64,000 nt of DNA, from assembly GCF_009557055.1 (NCBI RefSeq), contig NZ_CP045649.1, positions 620,001-684,000 on the forward strand, in the 5' to 3' direction. Shown one piece after another: positions 40,519 to 48,665 of this stretch; positions within the stretch are counted from its first letter, which is position 1, and the number at the start of each line of letters is the position of its first letter. The position numbers were made by a program, and so were the translations under genes. The DNA comes from Nocardioides sp. dk884. Its GTDB lineage: Bacteria; Actinomycetota; Actinomycetes; Propionibacteriales; Nocardioidaceae. The notes under the pieces are model-generated. The model was not told the origin of the DNA. It did no database searches and worked only from the letters and a program-made list of their open reading frames with translations.

Positions 40519-41205
40519 GTGAGCGACCTGATCGACACCACCGAGATGTACCTCCGGACCATCTATGAGCTGGTCGAGGAGGGGATCGTCCCGCTGCGTG
40601 CGCGGATCGCCGAGCGCCTGCACCAGAGCGGCCCGACGGTCTCCCAGACCGTGGCCCGCATGGAGCGCGACGGTCTGCTGACCGTCGAGGGCGACCGCCA
40701 CCTCGAGCTCACCGCGGAAGGCCAGCGCCTCGCCACCCGGGTGATGCGCAAGCACCGCCTCGCCGAGCGGCTCCTGACCGACGTGATCGGGCTGGACTGG
40801 GAGCTCGTGCACGAGGAGGCCTGCCGCTGGGAGCACGTGATGTCCGAGACCGTCGAGCGACGCCTCCTCGAGCTGCTGGGCCAGCCCACCGAGTCGCCGT
40901 ACGGCAACCCGATCCCGGGCCTGGCGGAGCTGGGCCAGACCGCCGTCGCCGAGGACTTCATGGACGGCGTCGAGCCGCTCTCGCGGGTCGCCAGCCAAGC
41001 CGAGGGCCGGGTGCTGGTGCGCCGCATCTCCGAGGAGATGCAGAAGGACGAGGTCCTGATGAGCGCCCTGCGGCGGGTGGGCGCGACGCCGGACAAGAAC
41101 ATCACTGTGATCACGACCGGCGACGGCGTGCTTCTCGGCTCCGGCGGCGAGACCGCCGAGATCGTGCCCGAGGCGGCCGACCACATCTTCGTCAAGCGGC
41201 TCTGA
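40519..41205 (+). CDS. ideR: Iron-dependent repressor, DtxR/IdeR family
   Basis: The GTG at 40519 lies 6 nt after CAGAAT (40507-40512), again suggesting a leaderless start. The 228-residue protein has the DtxR winged helix (TTEMYLRTIYELVEEG; ARIAERLHQSGPTVSQTVAR). Metal ligands are conserved: the Met in TTEMYL, His and Glu in MRKHRLAERLL, and Cys, Glu, His in EEACRWEHVMS. The C-terminal SH3-like domain is present, which separates it from short MntR types. It should repress iron uptake and siderophore genes when Fe(II) is bound. No 19-bp iron box is visible nearby. Confidence 0.9.
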   Translation: MSDLIDTTEMYLRTIYELVEEGIVPLRARIAERLHQSGPTVSQTVARMERDGLLTVEGDRHLELTAEGQRLATRVMRKHRLAERLLTDVIGLDWELVHEEACRWEHVMSETVERRLLELLGQPTESPYGNPIPGLAELGQTAVAEDFMDGVEPLSRVASQAEGRVLVRRISEEMQKDEVLMSALRRVGATPDKNITVITTGDGVLLGSGGETAEIVPEAADHIFVKRL

Positions 41206-42007
41206 GGTCGCGCGCCTCGACGAGCGCGGTGAGGAACTCGCTGCACCCGACGTCGAGGCGGTACGTCGCGAGCGGGTCGCCCCGGGTGGCGCCACGGTTG
41301 GCGATCACCACCGGGGTGCCCGCCTGGGCGGCGCGCTTGACGAAGCGCAGTCCGCTCATGACCGTGAGGCTGGAGCCGGCGACCAGCAGCGCGCCGTCGG
41401 TGTCCGCGAGCGCGTCGACGGCGTCGTAGCAGCGCTGCACCCGCGCGGGCGGGACGTTCTCGCCGAAGAACACCACGTCCGGCTTGAGGATGCCGCCGCA
41501 CCCCGCGCAGTCCGGCACCACGAAGCCGTCGGTCTCCTCCAGCGCGACGTCGCCGTCGGGGCGCACCTCCACCTCGACGTGGCGCTCGGCCCAGCCGGGG
41601 TTGAGCTCGGAGAGCCGCCGGTGCAGCTCGGCGCGGGTGGTGGTCGCGCGACAGCCCAGGCACACGACCTCGGCGATGCGCCCGTGCAGGGCCACCATCC
41701 GCCGGGTGCCGACCGCCTCGTGCAGGCCGTCGACGTTCTGGGTGATCAGCAGCTCGGCGTCGAGCCGGGCCACCGCGTGGTGGCCGGGGTTGGGGTCCGC
41801 ACGTCGCATCCGGCCCCAGCCGACGTGGCTGCGCGCCCAGTAGCGACGCCGAGCCTCGGGGCCCGAGACGAACTCGCCGTACGTCATCGGCATCCGGGCC
41901 GGGGCGTGCGGGCCGCGGTAGTCCGGGATGCCGGAGTCGGTGGACAGGCCGGCGCCGGTGAGCACCACCAGCGGGCGGTCCGCGAGCAGGTCGAGGGCGT
42001 GGTCCAT
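41192..42007 (-). CDS. Sir2 family NAD-dependent protein deacylase
   Basis: ATG 42007 overlaps the upstream stop (TGATG) and gives 271 residues. The sirtuin core includes VVLTGAGLSTDSGIPDYRG, LITQNVDGLHEAVG, the catalytic His in VALHGRIAEVVC, the zinc-binding pairs CLGC and CAGC, LKPDVVFFGE and VAGSSLTV. It removes acyl groups from lysines, using NAD and producing O-acyl-ADP-ribose. It resembles bacterial class II/SIRT4-like enzymes in the spacing between the zinc Cys pairs. Its 3' end overlaps that of ideR by 14 bp. Confidence 0.92.
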   Translation of the reverse strand: MDHALDLLADRPLVVLTGAGLSTDSGIPDYRGPHAPARMPMTYGEFVSGPEARRRYWARSHVGWGRMRRADPNPGHHAVARLDAELLITQNVDGLHEAVGTRRMVALHGRIAEVVCLGCRATTTRAELHRRLSELNPGWAERHVEVEVRPDGDVALEETDGFVVPDCAGCGGILKPDVVFFGENVPPARVQRCYDAVDALADTDGALLVAGSSLTVMSGLRFVKRAAQAGTPVVIANRGATRGDPLATYRLDVGCSEFLTALVEARDLRAA

Positions 42008-42273
42008 CAGGCGTAGCGGGCGGCCGAGCGGGCGCGCGCCTTGGCCGCCTCCACCTCGCGGTCCTTGGGCGGCGCGGTGGTGACCAGCTCGGCGAGCAGG
42101 TGCTGGGTCGCGTGCGCGACCTCCGCGACCGCCCGGTCGAAGGCCGCCTGGTTGGCCTGCGAGGGCTTGGCGGCCCCGCTGACCTTGCGGACGTACTGCA
42201 GCGCCGCGGCGTGCACCTCCTCGGAGGTGGCCGGCGGCTCGAAGTTGTGGAGCTGGCGGATGTTGCGGCACAT
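42007..42273 (-). CDS. DUF2277 family protein
   Basis: The ATG at 42273 gives an 88-residue protein beginning MCRNIRQLHNFEPPATSEEV, the hallmark of DUF2277. The remainder is Ala-rich helical sequence with a basic end (EVEAAKARARSAARYA). Function is unknown. It is coupled to the sirtuin gene by a 1-bp stop-start overlap, a pairing that may be meaningful. The frame is open upstream, but without family similarity. Confidence 0.85.
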   Translation of the reverse strand: MCRNIRQLHNFEPPATSEEVHAAALQYVRKVSGAAKPSQANQAAFDRAVAEVAHATQHLLAELVTTAPPKDREVEAAKARARSAARYA

Positions 42274-42313
42274 GCCTCCAGCGTACGGCGGGGCGCCGGT
42301 GGTGCGCCCTGGC

Positions 42314-44170
42314 TCACACGCCGAGCAGCCGGGCGCCCTCGTCGGTGCTGAGCACGAGCCGTCCGTCGGGCAGCGGCACGGTGCGCACGCGCGCGGTCGG
42401 GGTGTCCAGGTCGGCCAGCGTCCGCTCGGTGAACCGGCCGTCCTCGACGTGCAGGGCGACGATCCGTCCCTGCTCACCGCTCCATCCGCGCTCGACGACG
42501 GCGACCAGGGTCCGCTGCTCGGGCAGCCAGGTCAGCTGGCGGGGGTCCTCGGCGGCGGCGAAGCGGGTGCCGCGGCCGAGGGACAGGGCGTCGGTGCGGC
42601 GCAGATCGCTCAGGTCGGTGACGTCGAACAGGCCCGCCTGGGCGCCCCAGCCCTTGTCGGTCGGTCCCTCCCCGAGGCCGATCACCCGGCGCGGCCCGAG
42701 CGGGTGGAGGTAGGCGGAGAAGCCGGGGACCTCCAGCTCGCCGAGGTCGCGGGGGGCCGCGGGGTCGCGGAGGTAGATCGCGTGCACCGGGTCGATGCGG
42801 CGGAAGGTCACCAGCAGGGCCAGATGGTCGAACCAGCGCACGGCGGTGAGGTCCTGGCGCACCCCGATCGCCTCGACCCGGCCGATCTCGACCAGCGTGT
42901 CCCCCCGCTGGGCGAGGGTGACCACGGAGGTGGCGTCGTCGGTGCGCCGCGAGCGCTCCACGGCCAGTCGCAGCACGCCGTCGTGCTCGTCCATCGACCA
43001 CCGGTCGGCGAGGGTGCCGTCCACGTGCCCGCTGGCGACGTACGTCGTGGCGGTGTCGGCGAGCTCGAAGGCGTGCACGGTGGCCCGCCCATCGGGGATC
43101 TTGATGCCGGTGACCGGGCCCGTGCTCCGGTCGACGGACCACAGCCCGCCGCCGACGTCGTGCTCGGCGGTGGCGAGGTAGAGCCGGTCCTCGGAGAGGT
43201 AGGCGAGGTCGGCGGACGCGGCGAGGGTGGTGACGGAGCGGGCGCTTTGGTCACGGGGGTCCAGGCCGACGACGCTGACCGTGCCGAGTCCGTCGGGGCG
43301 GCTCGGCACGGCGACCCCGGAGCAGTCCACGAGCGGCTCGGTGCGGCCCTCGACGGTGACCGTGGGCAGCCAGTCCTCGAGGGTGGTGCGCCGCACGAGC
43401 GCGCGGTTGTGCTCGACGGCCACGGCGCGCTTGCGTCCCCACCGGACCATGAAGTCGAGGTCGGGCAGTGGTGCGGCCAGCACCAGCCGCACGGTGTCGT
43501 CGTGCTGGCGGGCCTCGATGAGCGCTCCGTCGAAGCGGGTCGTGCCGATGATCTCCGGGATCCCGGGGTCGCTCAGGTCGACGCTCGTGGCTTCCACCTC
43601 GCCGTCAAAGCCGGTCAGGGCCAGCGCGGTGTCCCCGACCAGGAGCAGCTCCCCGCTGCCGAAGCGGGCGCCCAGATCGATCTCGCCCCGGGGGACCGCG
43701 TCGGCGCCCGTGACGTCGAGGACGCGGAGCACCCCGGTGTCGGTGAGGCGCACGAGCAGCTCGCCGTCGGTCTTCACGAGGTCCGGCTCGTCCACGCCGC
43801 TCTCCTGCACGTTGGTCCCGGTCGCGCTGCCGGGGGCGCGCTGCGCGCTCGGCGCAGCGGCGTGCACCATGGCGAGCCCGGATGCGTCGCGGTAGACGAC
43901 GTCGGGGCGGTGCCGCCAGCCGGTGGGCCCGACGTGCTCGAGGCCGCGGGCGACGTAGAAGTCGAGCAGCTCGGCGCACGAGGACGCCGCGCGCAGCTCG
44001 CCGCTCGCCGGGGCGATGACCGGAGTGCCGACCGGGAGGCGAGCGGCACCCGGTTGCGTCGTGGGGTCCTCATCGACGGTGCCGAGGAGGACCACGGCAC
44101 CGGCGCCGAGCGCCGCCGCGAGCAGTGCGGTGGCGGCGAGCACGAGGCGGGGCTGGGTGCGAGGGCTCAT
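42314..44170 (-). CDS. Surface-anchored beta-propeller protein
   Basis: The start at 44170 is chosen because it places a signal anchor at the N-terminus (LVLAATALLAAALGAGAVVLLGTV). The 618-residue protein fits the Beta_propel family of secreted proteins: the core TNVQESGVDEPDLVKTDGEL with multiple beta repeats (RVLDVTGADAVPRGEIDLGA; SVVGLDPRDQSARSV; YVASGHVDGTLADRWSMDEH; GEGPTDKGWGAQAGLFDV). One Cys pair may be disulfide-bonded outside. Function is unknown. It is divergent from the 44224 gene. Confidence 0.8.
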   Translation of the reverse strand: MSPRTQPRLVLAATALLAAALGAGAVVLLGTVDEDPTTQPGAARLPVGTPVIAPASGELRAASSCAELLDFYVARGLEHVGPTGWRHRPDVVYRDASGLAMVHAAAPSAQRAPGSATGTNVQESGVDEPDLVKTDGELLVRLTDTGVLRVLDVTGADAVPRGEIDLGARFGSGELLLVGDTALALTGFDGEVEATSVDLSDPGIPEIIGTTRFDGALIEARQHDDTVRLVLAAPLPDLDFMVRWGRKRAVAVEHNRALVRRTTLEDWLPTVTVEGRTEPLVDCSGVAVPSRPDGLGTVSVVGLDPRDQSARSVTTLAASADLAYLSEDRLYLATAEHDVGGGLWSVDRSTGPVTGIKIPDGRATVHAFELADTATTYVASGHVDGTLADRWSMDEHDGVLRLAVERSRRTDDATSVVTLAQRGDTLVEIGRVEAIGVRQDLTAVRWFDHLALLVTFRRIDPVHAIYLRDPAAPRDLGELEVPGFSAYLHPLGPRRVIGLGEGPTDKGWGAQAGLFDVTDLSDLRRTDALSLGRGTRFAAAEDPRQLTWLPEQRTLVAVVERGWSGEQGRIVALHVEDGRFTERTLADLDTPTARVRTVPLPDGRLVLSTDEGARLLGV

Positions 44171-44223
44171 GGCAGGTGTGACGGCGCCCGCGCGGGTGTG
44201 GTTCCGCCTGTCAGAGTGTCGCC

Positions 44224-45426
44224 ATGGCCGACCACGAGAGCGCACCCGCACCCGACCGTCCCGAGCGCGACCTCGACCTGGTGCTGTTCGGCGCCACCGG
44301 TTTCACCGGCGAGCTCGCCGCCGACTACCTGGCCCGCAACGCCCCGCACGGCCTGCGCTGGGCGCTCGCCGGACGCAGCGAGGAGCGCCTGGCGGCGGTC
44401 CGCGACCGGCTCGCCGCGACCGACGCCGACCTCGGCGAGCTCGAGCTGATCCGCGCCGACGTCACCGACCCCGCGTCGCTCGCGGCCGTCGCGGGCCGGG
44501 CGCGGGTCGTGATCACGACGGTCGGGCCCTACCTCACCCACGGCGAGCCGCTGGTCGCGGCGTGCGCGGCCGCCGGCACCGACTACGTCGACCTCACCGG
44601 CGAGCCCGAGTTCGTCGACCGGATGTACCTCGCCCACCACGCCACCGCCGAGCGGACCGGCGCCCGGCTCGTGCACGCCTGCGGCTTCGACTCGGTGCCG
44701 CACGACCTCGGGGCGCTCTACACGGTCCAGGAGCTGCAGGCAGCCGGCCCGGTGTCGGTGCGCGGCGTCGTACGGGCCGGCGCGACGTTCTCCGGCGGGA
44801 CCTTCCACTCGGCGCTGACCGCCGTGTCCCGGGCGCGGCAGATGCGGGAGGCGGCCGCGGAGCGTCGCCGGGTCGAGCCCCGTCCCGACGGCCGCTCCTC
44901 GCGCGCCGTGGCCGGGCGCCCCCACCGGGACCCGCTGCTCGGCTGGTGGCTGCTGCCGCTGCCCACCATCGACCCGCTCGTGGTCGCGCGCAGCGGGGCC
45001 GCGCTCGAGGCGTACGGCCCGAAGTTCACCTACTCCCACTACGCCGGCACCCGGTCCCTGCCGTACGCCGTGGGCGGGGCGCTCGGCGTGGGCGCGCTCG
45101 CGCTCGGCGCCCAGGTCGGTCCGCTGCGCCGGGCGATGCTGAGCCGGGTCAAGCAGGGCGAGGGTCCCTCGCCGGAGCGTCGGGAGAAGTCCTGGTTCAG
45201 CGTGGACTTCGTCGGCGAGGGCGGCGGACGCACGGTGCGCACCCGGGTCTCGGGCGGCGACCCGGGCTACGACGAGACCGCGAAGATGCTCGCGGAGTCG
45301 GCGCTGTGCCTCGCCTTCGACGACAACCCGCACACCGCCGGGCAGGTGACCACCGCGCAGGCAATGGGGGCCAACCTGACCGCGCGGCTGCGGGCGGCGG
45401 GGATGCGCTTCGAGACCCTGGACTGA
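44224..45426 (+). CDS. Saccharopine-dehydrogenase-like / trans-acting enoyl reductase family protein
   Basis: The 400-residue protein starts with the Rossmann motif LVLFGATGFTGELAADYLA, then VGPYLTHGEPLVAACAAAGT and YVDLTGEPEFVDRMY, which place it in the saccharopine dehydrogenase superfamily. Mycobacterial members include the trans-acting enoyl reductase of phthiocerol lipid synthesis; whether this one works on lipids is inferred. Residues 255-285 contain a hydrophobic helix (AVGGALGVGALALGAQVG), as in relatives. CAGAGT (44212-44217) ends 6 nt before the ATG, so a leaderless transcript is likely. Confidence 0.8.
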   Translation: MADHESAPAPDRPERDLDLVLFGATGFTGELAADYLARNAPHGLRWALAGRSEERLAAVRDRLAATDADLGELELIRADVTDPASLAAVAGRARVVITTVGPYLTHGEPLVAACAAAGTDYVDLTGEPEFVDRMYLAHHATAERTGARLVHACGFDSVPHDLGALYTVQELQAAGPVSVRGVVRAGATFSGGTFHSALTAVSRARQMREAAAERRRVEPRPDGRSSRAVAGRPHRDPLLGWWLLPLPTIDPLVVARSGAALEAYGPKFTYSHYAGTRSLPYAVGGALGVGALALGAQVGPLRRAMLSRVKQGEGPSPERREKSWFSVDFVGEGGGRTVRTRVSGGDPGYDETAKMLAESALCLAFDDNPHTAGQVTTAQAMGANLTARLRAAGMRFETLD

Positions 45427-45428
45427 GC

Positions 45429-45473
45429 GCTCAGGCCCAGATCGCTCAGGCCCAGATCGCTCAGGCCCAGATC
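45429..45473. repeat. Three tandem copies of a 15-bp unit at an SDR stop codon
   Basis: GCTCAGGCCCAGATC occurs at 45429-45443, 45444-45458 and 45459-45473. On the minus strand each copy encodes the final residues AIWA and a TGA of the SDR gene, so the gene's end has been triplicated in frame by slippage; only the innermost copy is used. Confidence 0.95.
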
Positions 45474-46213
45474 GCGCCGGGCCGGCCGCCGTCGACGGTG
45501 ACCACCGATCCGTTGGCGACCCGGCCGCGCGGCGAGGCGAGGAACGCCACGACATCGGCCACCTCCTCGGCGCTGATCGCGCGGCCGAGGGCGTTGAGGC
45601 CGGCGGCCTTCGCGGCGTACTCGGGGTCGTCGGCGTTGCGCTCGGTGACGGTCAGGCCGGGGTGCACGCACACGACGCTGATCCCGTGCGGGCCGAGCTC
45701 GTCGGCGAGGTTCTTGCTGAGCGCGACCACGGCGATGTTGCGCACCGACCCGGCGATGGCGCCGGTCGAGCGGGCATTCATGCCGCTGATGTTGACCACC
45801 GATCCGCCGCCCGCGGCGAGCAGGTGGGGCAGCGCGGCGCGCACGACGCGCAGATAGCCCAGCGCCTTGGTGTCGACCTGGCGCAGGAAGTCCGCCTCGT
45901 CCAGGCCGGCCAGCCCGGTCGGCTGGGCGCCGGTCGCGCGCGGCGCCGCGGCGTTCACCACCACGTCGAGGCGGCCCAGCTGACCGGCCGCGGCGTCCAC
46001 CGCACGGCGTACCTGCGCGTCGTCGGTGGTGTCGGCGACCACCGTCACCGTCTCCGGCCCGAGCGTCTCGCGCGCCACCGCCAGCGCCTCGGTGTCGCGC
46101 CCGAGCAGCGCGACCCGCGCCCCCTCGGCCACGAGAGCCCTGGCGGTGGCCAGGCCGATGCCCCGGTTGCCGCCGGTCACGAGCGCGGCGCTGCCGCGAA
46201 GTCCCAGATCCAC
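45461..46213 (-). CDS. Atypical SDR-fold protein lacking the catalytic Tyr and Lys
   Basis: The GTG at 46213 follows CGAGGAC at proper distance and gives 250 residues starting at the usual SDR position (DLGLRGSAALVTGG). The cofactor loop TGGNRGIGLATARAL is intact, but NNAG is NAAAP. In the active-site helix, where YxxxK is expected about 13 residues after the Ser of NISGMN, the sequence is GAIAGSVRNIAVVALSKNLA, with neither Tyr nor the paired Lys. The C-terminal VANGSVVTVDGGRPGAIWA is normal. It may bind nucleotide without classic SDR catalysis, or use other residues. The gene has no partner on its strand. Confidence 0.8.
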   Translation of the reverse strand: MDLGLRGSAALVTGGNRGIGLATARALVAEGARVALLGRDTEALAVARETLGPETVTVVADTTDDAQVRRAVDAAAGQLGRLDVVVNAAAPRATGAQPTGLAGLDEADFLRQVDTKALGYLRVVRAALPHLLAAGGGSVVNISGMNARSTGAIAGSVRNIAVVALSKNLADELGPHGISVVCVHPGLTVTERNADDPEYAAKAAGLNALGRAISAEEVADVVAFLASPRGRVANGSVVTVDGGRPGAIWA

Positions 46214-46465
46214 AGTGATGTCCTCGGTCTCGGTGCACCCGTTGGTCGTCGTACGGCGCGGACGCGCCCGGCCCGAGGCTAGGACGAGGGCGCCGCTCCG
46301 GGTGGTGGGGTTCACTCCTCGGATGTGCGGCGGAGCGGCGCGGCGATGGCGCAGCGCCGGCGCGACCTGCGCCGCCACGCGGTCGGGCTGCTTCGTCCGG
46401 CCCGGCCCGGTCCTGACATGATGTGACGGTCGTCGTGGGTCCTCAGCGTGAGCGCCCGTGACCAG
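46214..46465. other. Intergenic region between divergent SDR and tRNA-Arg
   Basis: A minus-strand frame extends from the SDR to 46378, but the added peptide is Arg/Ala-rich and unlike an SDR start, so I consider this region non-coding. CATGAT (46417-46422) could be a -10 box for tRNA-Arg, 43 bp before the tRNA. Nothing else is visible. Confidence 0.5.
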
Positions 46466-46541
46466 GCCCCAGTAGCTCAGCGGATAGAGCAGCCGCCTCC
46501 TAAGCGAAAGGTCGCAGGTTCGATTCCTGCCTGGGGCACCA
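46466..46541 (+). tRNA. tRNA-Arg (anticodon CCT)
   Basis: Acceptor GCCCCAG (46466-46472) pairs fully with CTGGGGC (46531-46537). The D stem GCTC/GAGC and T stem GCAGG/CCTGC are complete. The loop CTCCTAA carries anticodon CCT (46499-46501, codon AGG). CCA is encoded (46539-46541). The anticodon stem is odd: GCCGC against GCGAA gives only three Watson-Crick pairs. Confidence 0.93.
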
Positions 46542-46566
46542 CCTCGGCCTCGCTACTGTCTGGCCC

Positions 46567-47334
46567 ATGGCGGACCTCTTCGGGCAGGGATCCTTCGGTC
46601 TCCGCATGGACTGGGGGCCGGTCGGTGCACGTGCAGCGCGCGCCGACGTGTCGGTCGTGGTCGACGTCCTGAGCTTCTCCACCTCGGTCTGCATCGCTGT
46701 CGAGCGCGGCATGCGCGTCTATCCGTACCGCTGGAAGGACGCCGAGGCGGCCGAGTTCGCCCGGGAGAACGCGGCCGTGCTCGCGGTCGGCCGGCTCGAG
46801 GCGACGAAGGAGGGTGGGATCCCGGCCCCGTCGCTGTCGCCCGCTGGCCTCCTCGAGTGCGAGGTGGTGCCACGACTCGTCCTGCCCTCGCCGAACGGAT
46901 CGACGATCGCCGAGGCGCTGCGGGAGACAGGGGCCGAGGTGGTGGCCGGCTGCTTGCGCAACGCCGGGGCGGTCGCTGAGTGGCTGGCGCCGGCTCTGGA
47001 GAGGGGGCTGTCGGTCGCGGTCATCGCTGCGGGTGAGCGGTGGAGCAGCGACGACTCGTTGCGGCCCGCGCTGGAGGACCACCTCGGCGCGGGCGCCATC
47101 CTCTGGTCGCTGGCGCGGCTGGGCCACGGGGACCTGATGAGCCCGGAGGCCGCAGCGGCGGTGGACCTCTTCGCAGCCGCCCAGGACGATCTCGGGGAAC
47201 GGATGGCGAGGTGCGTCGGAGGACGGGAGCTCGCGAGCAAGGGCTTCGCGGCAGACGTGAGTGCGGCGGCGGCCCTGAGCGTCTCCGACATTGTCCCGGT
47301 GCTGGCGGGCGGTTCGTTCGGCCCCGCCGGGTAG
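46567..47334 (+). CDS. comB: 2-phosphosulfolactate phosphatase family protein (ComB-like)
   Basis: The 255-residue protein has the ComB family segments VSVVVDVLSFSTSVCIAVER, LPSPNGSTIAEAL, VVAGCLRNAGAVAEWL and VIAAGERWSSDDSLRPALED. ComB dephosphorylates 2-phosphosulfolactate in coenzyme M synthesis in methanogens; bacterial homologues are common and their physiological substrate is often uncertain. No other coenzyme M or sulfolactate gene is nearby. TACTGT (46554-46559) ends 7 nt before the ATG, suggesting a leaderless mRNA independent of the tRNA. Its stop lies within a terminator hairpin. Confidence 0.88.
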   Translation: MADLFGQGSFGLRMDWGPVGARAARADVSVVVDVLSFSTSVCIAVERGMRVYPYRWKDAEAAEFARENAAVLAVGRLEATKEGGIPAPSLSPAGLLECEVVPRLVLPSPNGSTIAEALRETGAEVVAGCLRNAGAVAEWLAPALERGLSVAVIAAGERWSSDDSLRPALEDHLGAGAILWSLARLGHGDLMSPEAAAAVDLFAAAQDDLGERMARCVGGRELASKGFAADVSAAAALSVSDIVPVLAGGSFGPAG

Positions 47335-47348
47335 CCGCAAGCGGCTAC
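47331..47348. terminator. Compact bidirectional terminator
   Basis: GTAGCCG (47331-47337), loop CAAG and CGGCTAC (47342-47348) form a perfect stem. The stop codon of comB (TAG 47332-47334) and that of the minus-strand HNH gene (complement of 47345-47347) lie in its two arms. Confidence 0.6.
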
Positions 47349-48521
47349 TGGTCGGGTGGGTGTGCGGTGACGAGGCGGGTGGTGCCGCGTTCCTTGATCA
47401 GGTGCAGCCCGTGTGGGGATCGCCAGAGGTACGTCGCGGCGTCGGTCTTGTCGTAGGTCCACGCGGTGTGGGTCTTGGCCCGATGGTGGCGCCGGCAGAG
47501 CGGGGCGAGGTTGCAGCTGCACGTCGGGCCGCCGGTGCCGTGGGCGACCACATGGTCGGTGTCGCAACGCCGCGCAGGGCGTTCGCACCACGGGAACGCG
47601 CACACCGGCTGGGCCAGACGGGTTTGCTCGGCGAGCCGGTCAGGGATCGCGTAGGCGTCGGTGTGGTGGTGGGCCTCGAGGTCGATCACCGGCTTGACCG
47701 TCACCTGGGCGTCGCCGCTGCACCAGTCGCGGACCTGGTCGGTCGACACGATGGACCGGGTCTCCTCGACGTGCGCGATACCTGCCTCATCGCGGGAGAT
47801 CGCCGCGTGGGAGAGGTGCGCGTGGATGACCGCCTGGCGGGGCTTCACCACCGACGCGGCGCCCTAGCCCGCCTCGGCCCGGAGGTCGAAGGCCAGCTGG
47901 CGCCGGGCGAGCTCGCCCACAGCGATGGATCGGCGCACGTCCAACGACTCGGTGGAGCCAAGGGCCGCGAGCTCCTCCGCGCCCTGGCGGACCGCGGCGT
48001 CCAGGTCGATCGCGTCGCCGAGGTCGAGAACCCCCTCGACGTGGACGGTGCCGTCGTGGGTGGCCTCGTCGGTGTGGACGTCGAAGCGGCGACCGTCAGC
48101 AGCCTCGCGGCGCTGCTTCTCCGCACCCTCGGGATCGAACATCACGCGGGCCTGGTCGACGAGCCGCTCGATCCCGGCCCAGCTGATCTTCCCGACGAAC
48201 CCGGCCACCTGGCGGTCCACGAACTCCGCGCCGTCCAACGGCAGGGTGGTGGTCAGCTGCGCCAACCGCCGGGCCTTCCAGAGCGGGACCTTGCCGGCCC
48301 GGACCAGCTTCCAGGTCTGCTTCAGCCGGTGCGCCAACTCCAGCGCGTCACCGACCAAGGACCGCGCGGAGTCGGTGGACATGCCGATCGCCGCGCCGAA
48401 CTCCATGGGTGCGAACTCCGCCACCAGCGGCGTCCCCTCGCTGGGCGGCAGCCCGGCGGCGTTGCGCGAACGCCAGCACGGCGGCTGGGGTGTCGCAGTC
48501 GGGGAGCTCGTGGTCGGCCAT
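47345..48521 (-). pseudogene. Decayed DUF222-HNH endonuclease (13E12-repeat family)
   Basis: Three pieces of one gene are visible. The normal start, ATG 48521, gives MADHELPDCDTPAAVLAFAQ and then loses frame near 48430-48450, where about 50 residues usual for the family seem deleted. The DUF222 body continues in another frame (AEFAPMEFGAAIGMSTDSAR to FDLRAEAG) up to an in-frame TAG at 47864-47866. The same frame then continues directly with VVKPRQAVIHAHLSHAAIS to the complete HNH region (CDTDHVVAHGTGGPTCSCN; LCRRHHRAKTH). The protein cannot be made in one piece without recoding. A perfect LexA box lies just upstream. Families like this are repetitive in actinobacterial genomes. Confidence 0.88.
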
Positions 48522-48533
48522 GCCTCATCTTGC

Positions 48534-48549
48534 TCGAACGCACGTTCGA
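48534..48549. promoter_or_regulatory. LexA (SOS) box upstream of the HNH pseudogene
   Basis: TCGAACGCACGTTCGA matches the actinobacterial SOS box TCGAAC-N4-GTTCGA exactly, and sits 12 bp before the gene's ATG. 13E12-repeat genes are damage-inducible in Mycobacterium tuberculosis, which supports the assignment. Confidence 0.85.
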
Positions 48550-48665
48550 CGACAAGGGTTTCTCCACCGCTGTTTCAGGTTCCTCGGCCGTGGGCTCGAC
48601 GAGCTCGACCGGTGGGGTGCGCCCGGCGATGGGGTGGCACTCGGTCCCGATCATCGGCAGCGATC

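Noticed and set aside
46214..46378. 55-residue N-terminal extension of the degenerate SDR
   Set aside because: It is Arg/Ala-rich, lacks SDR features, and a ribosome-binding site precedes the GTG at 46213.
46466..46541. tRNA-Arg as an integration site for a mobile island
   Set aside because: No integrase, no repeated tRNA 3' end and no compositional break is visible downstream; only the decayed HNH gene hints at repeats.
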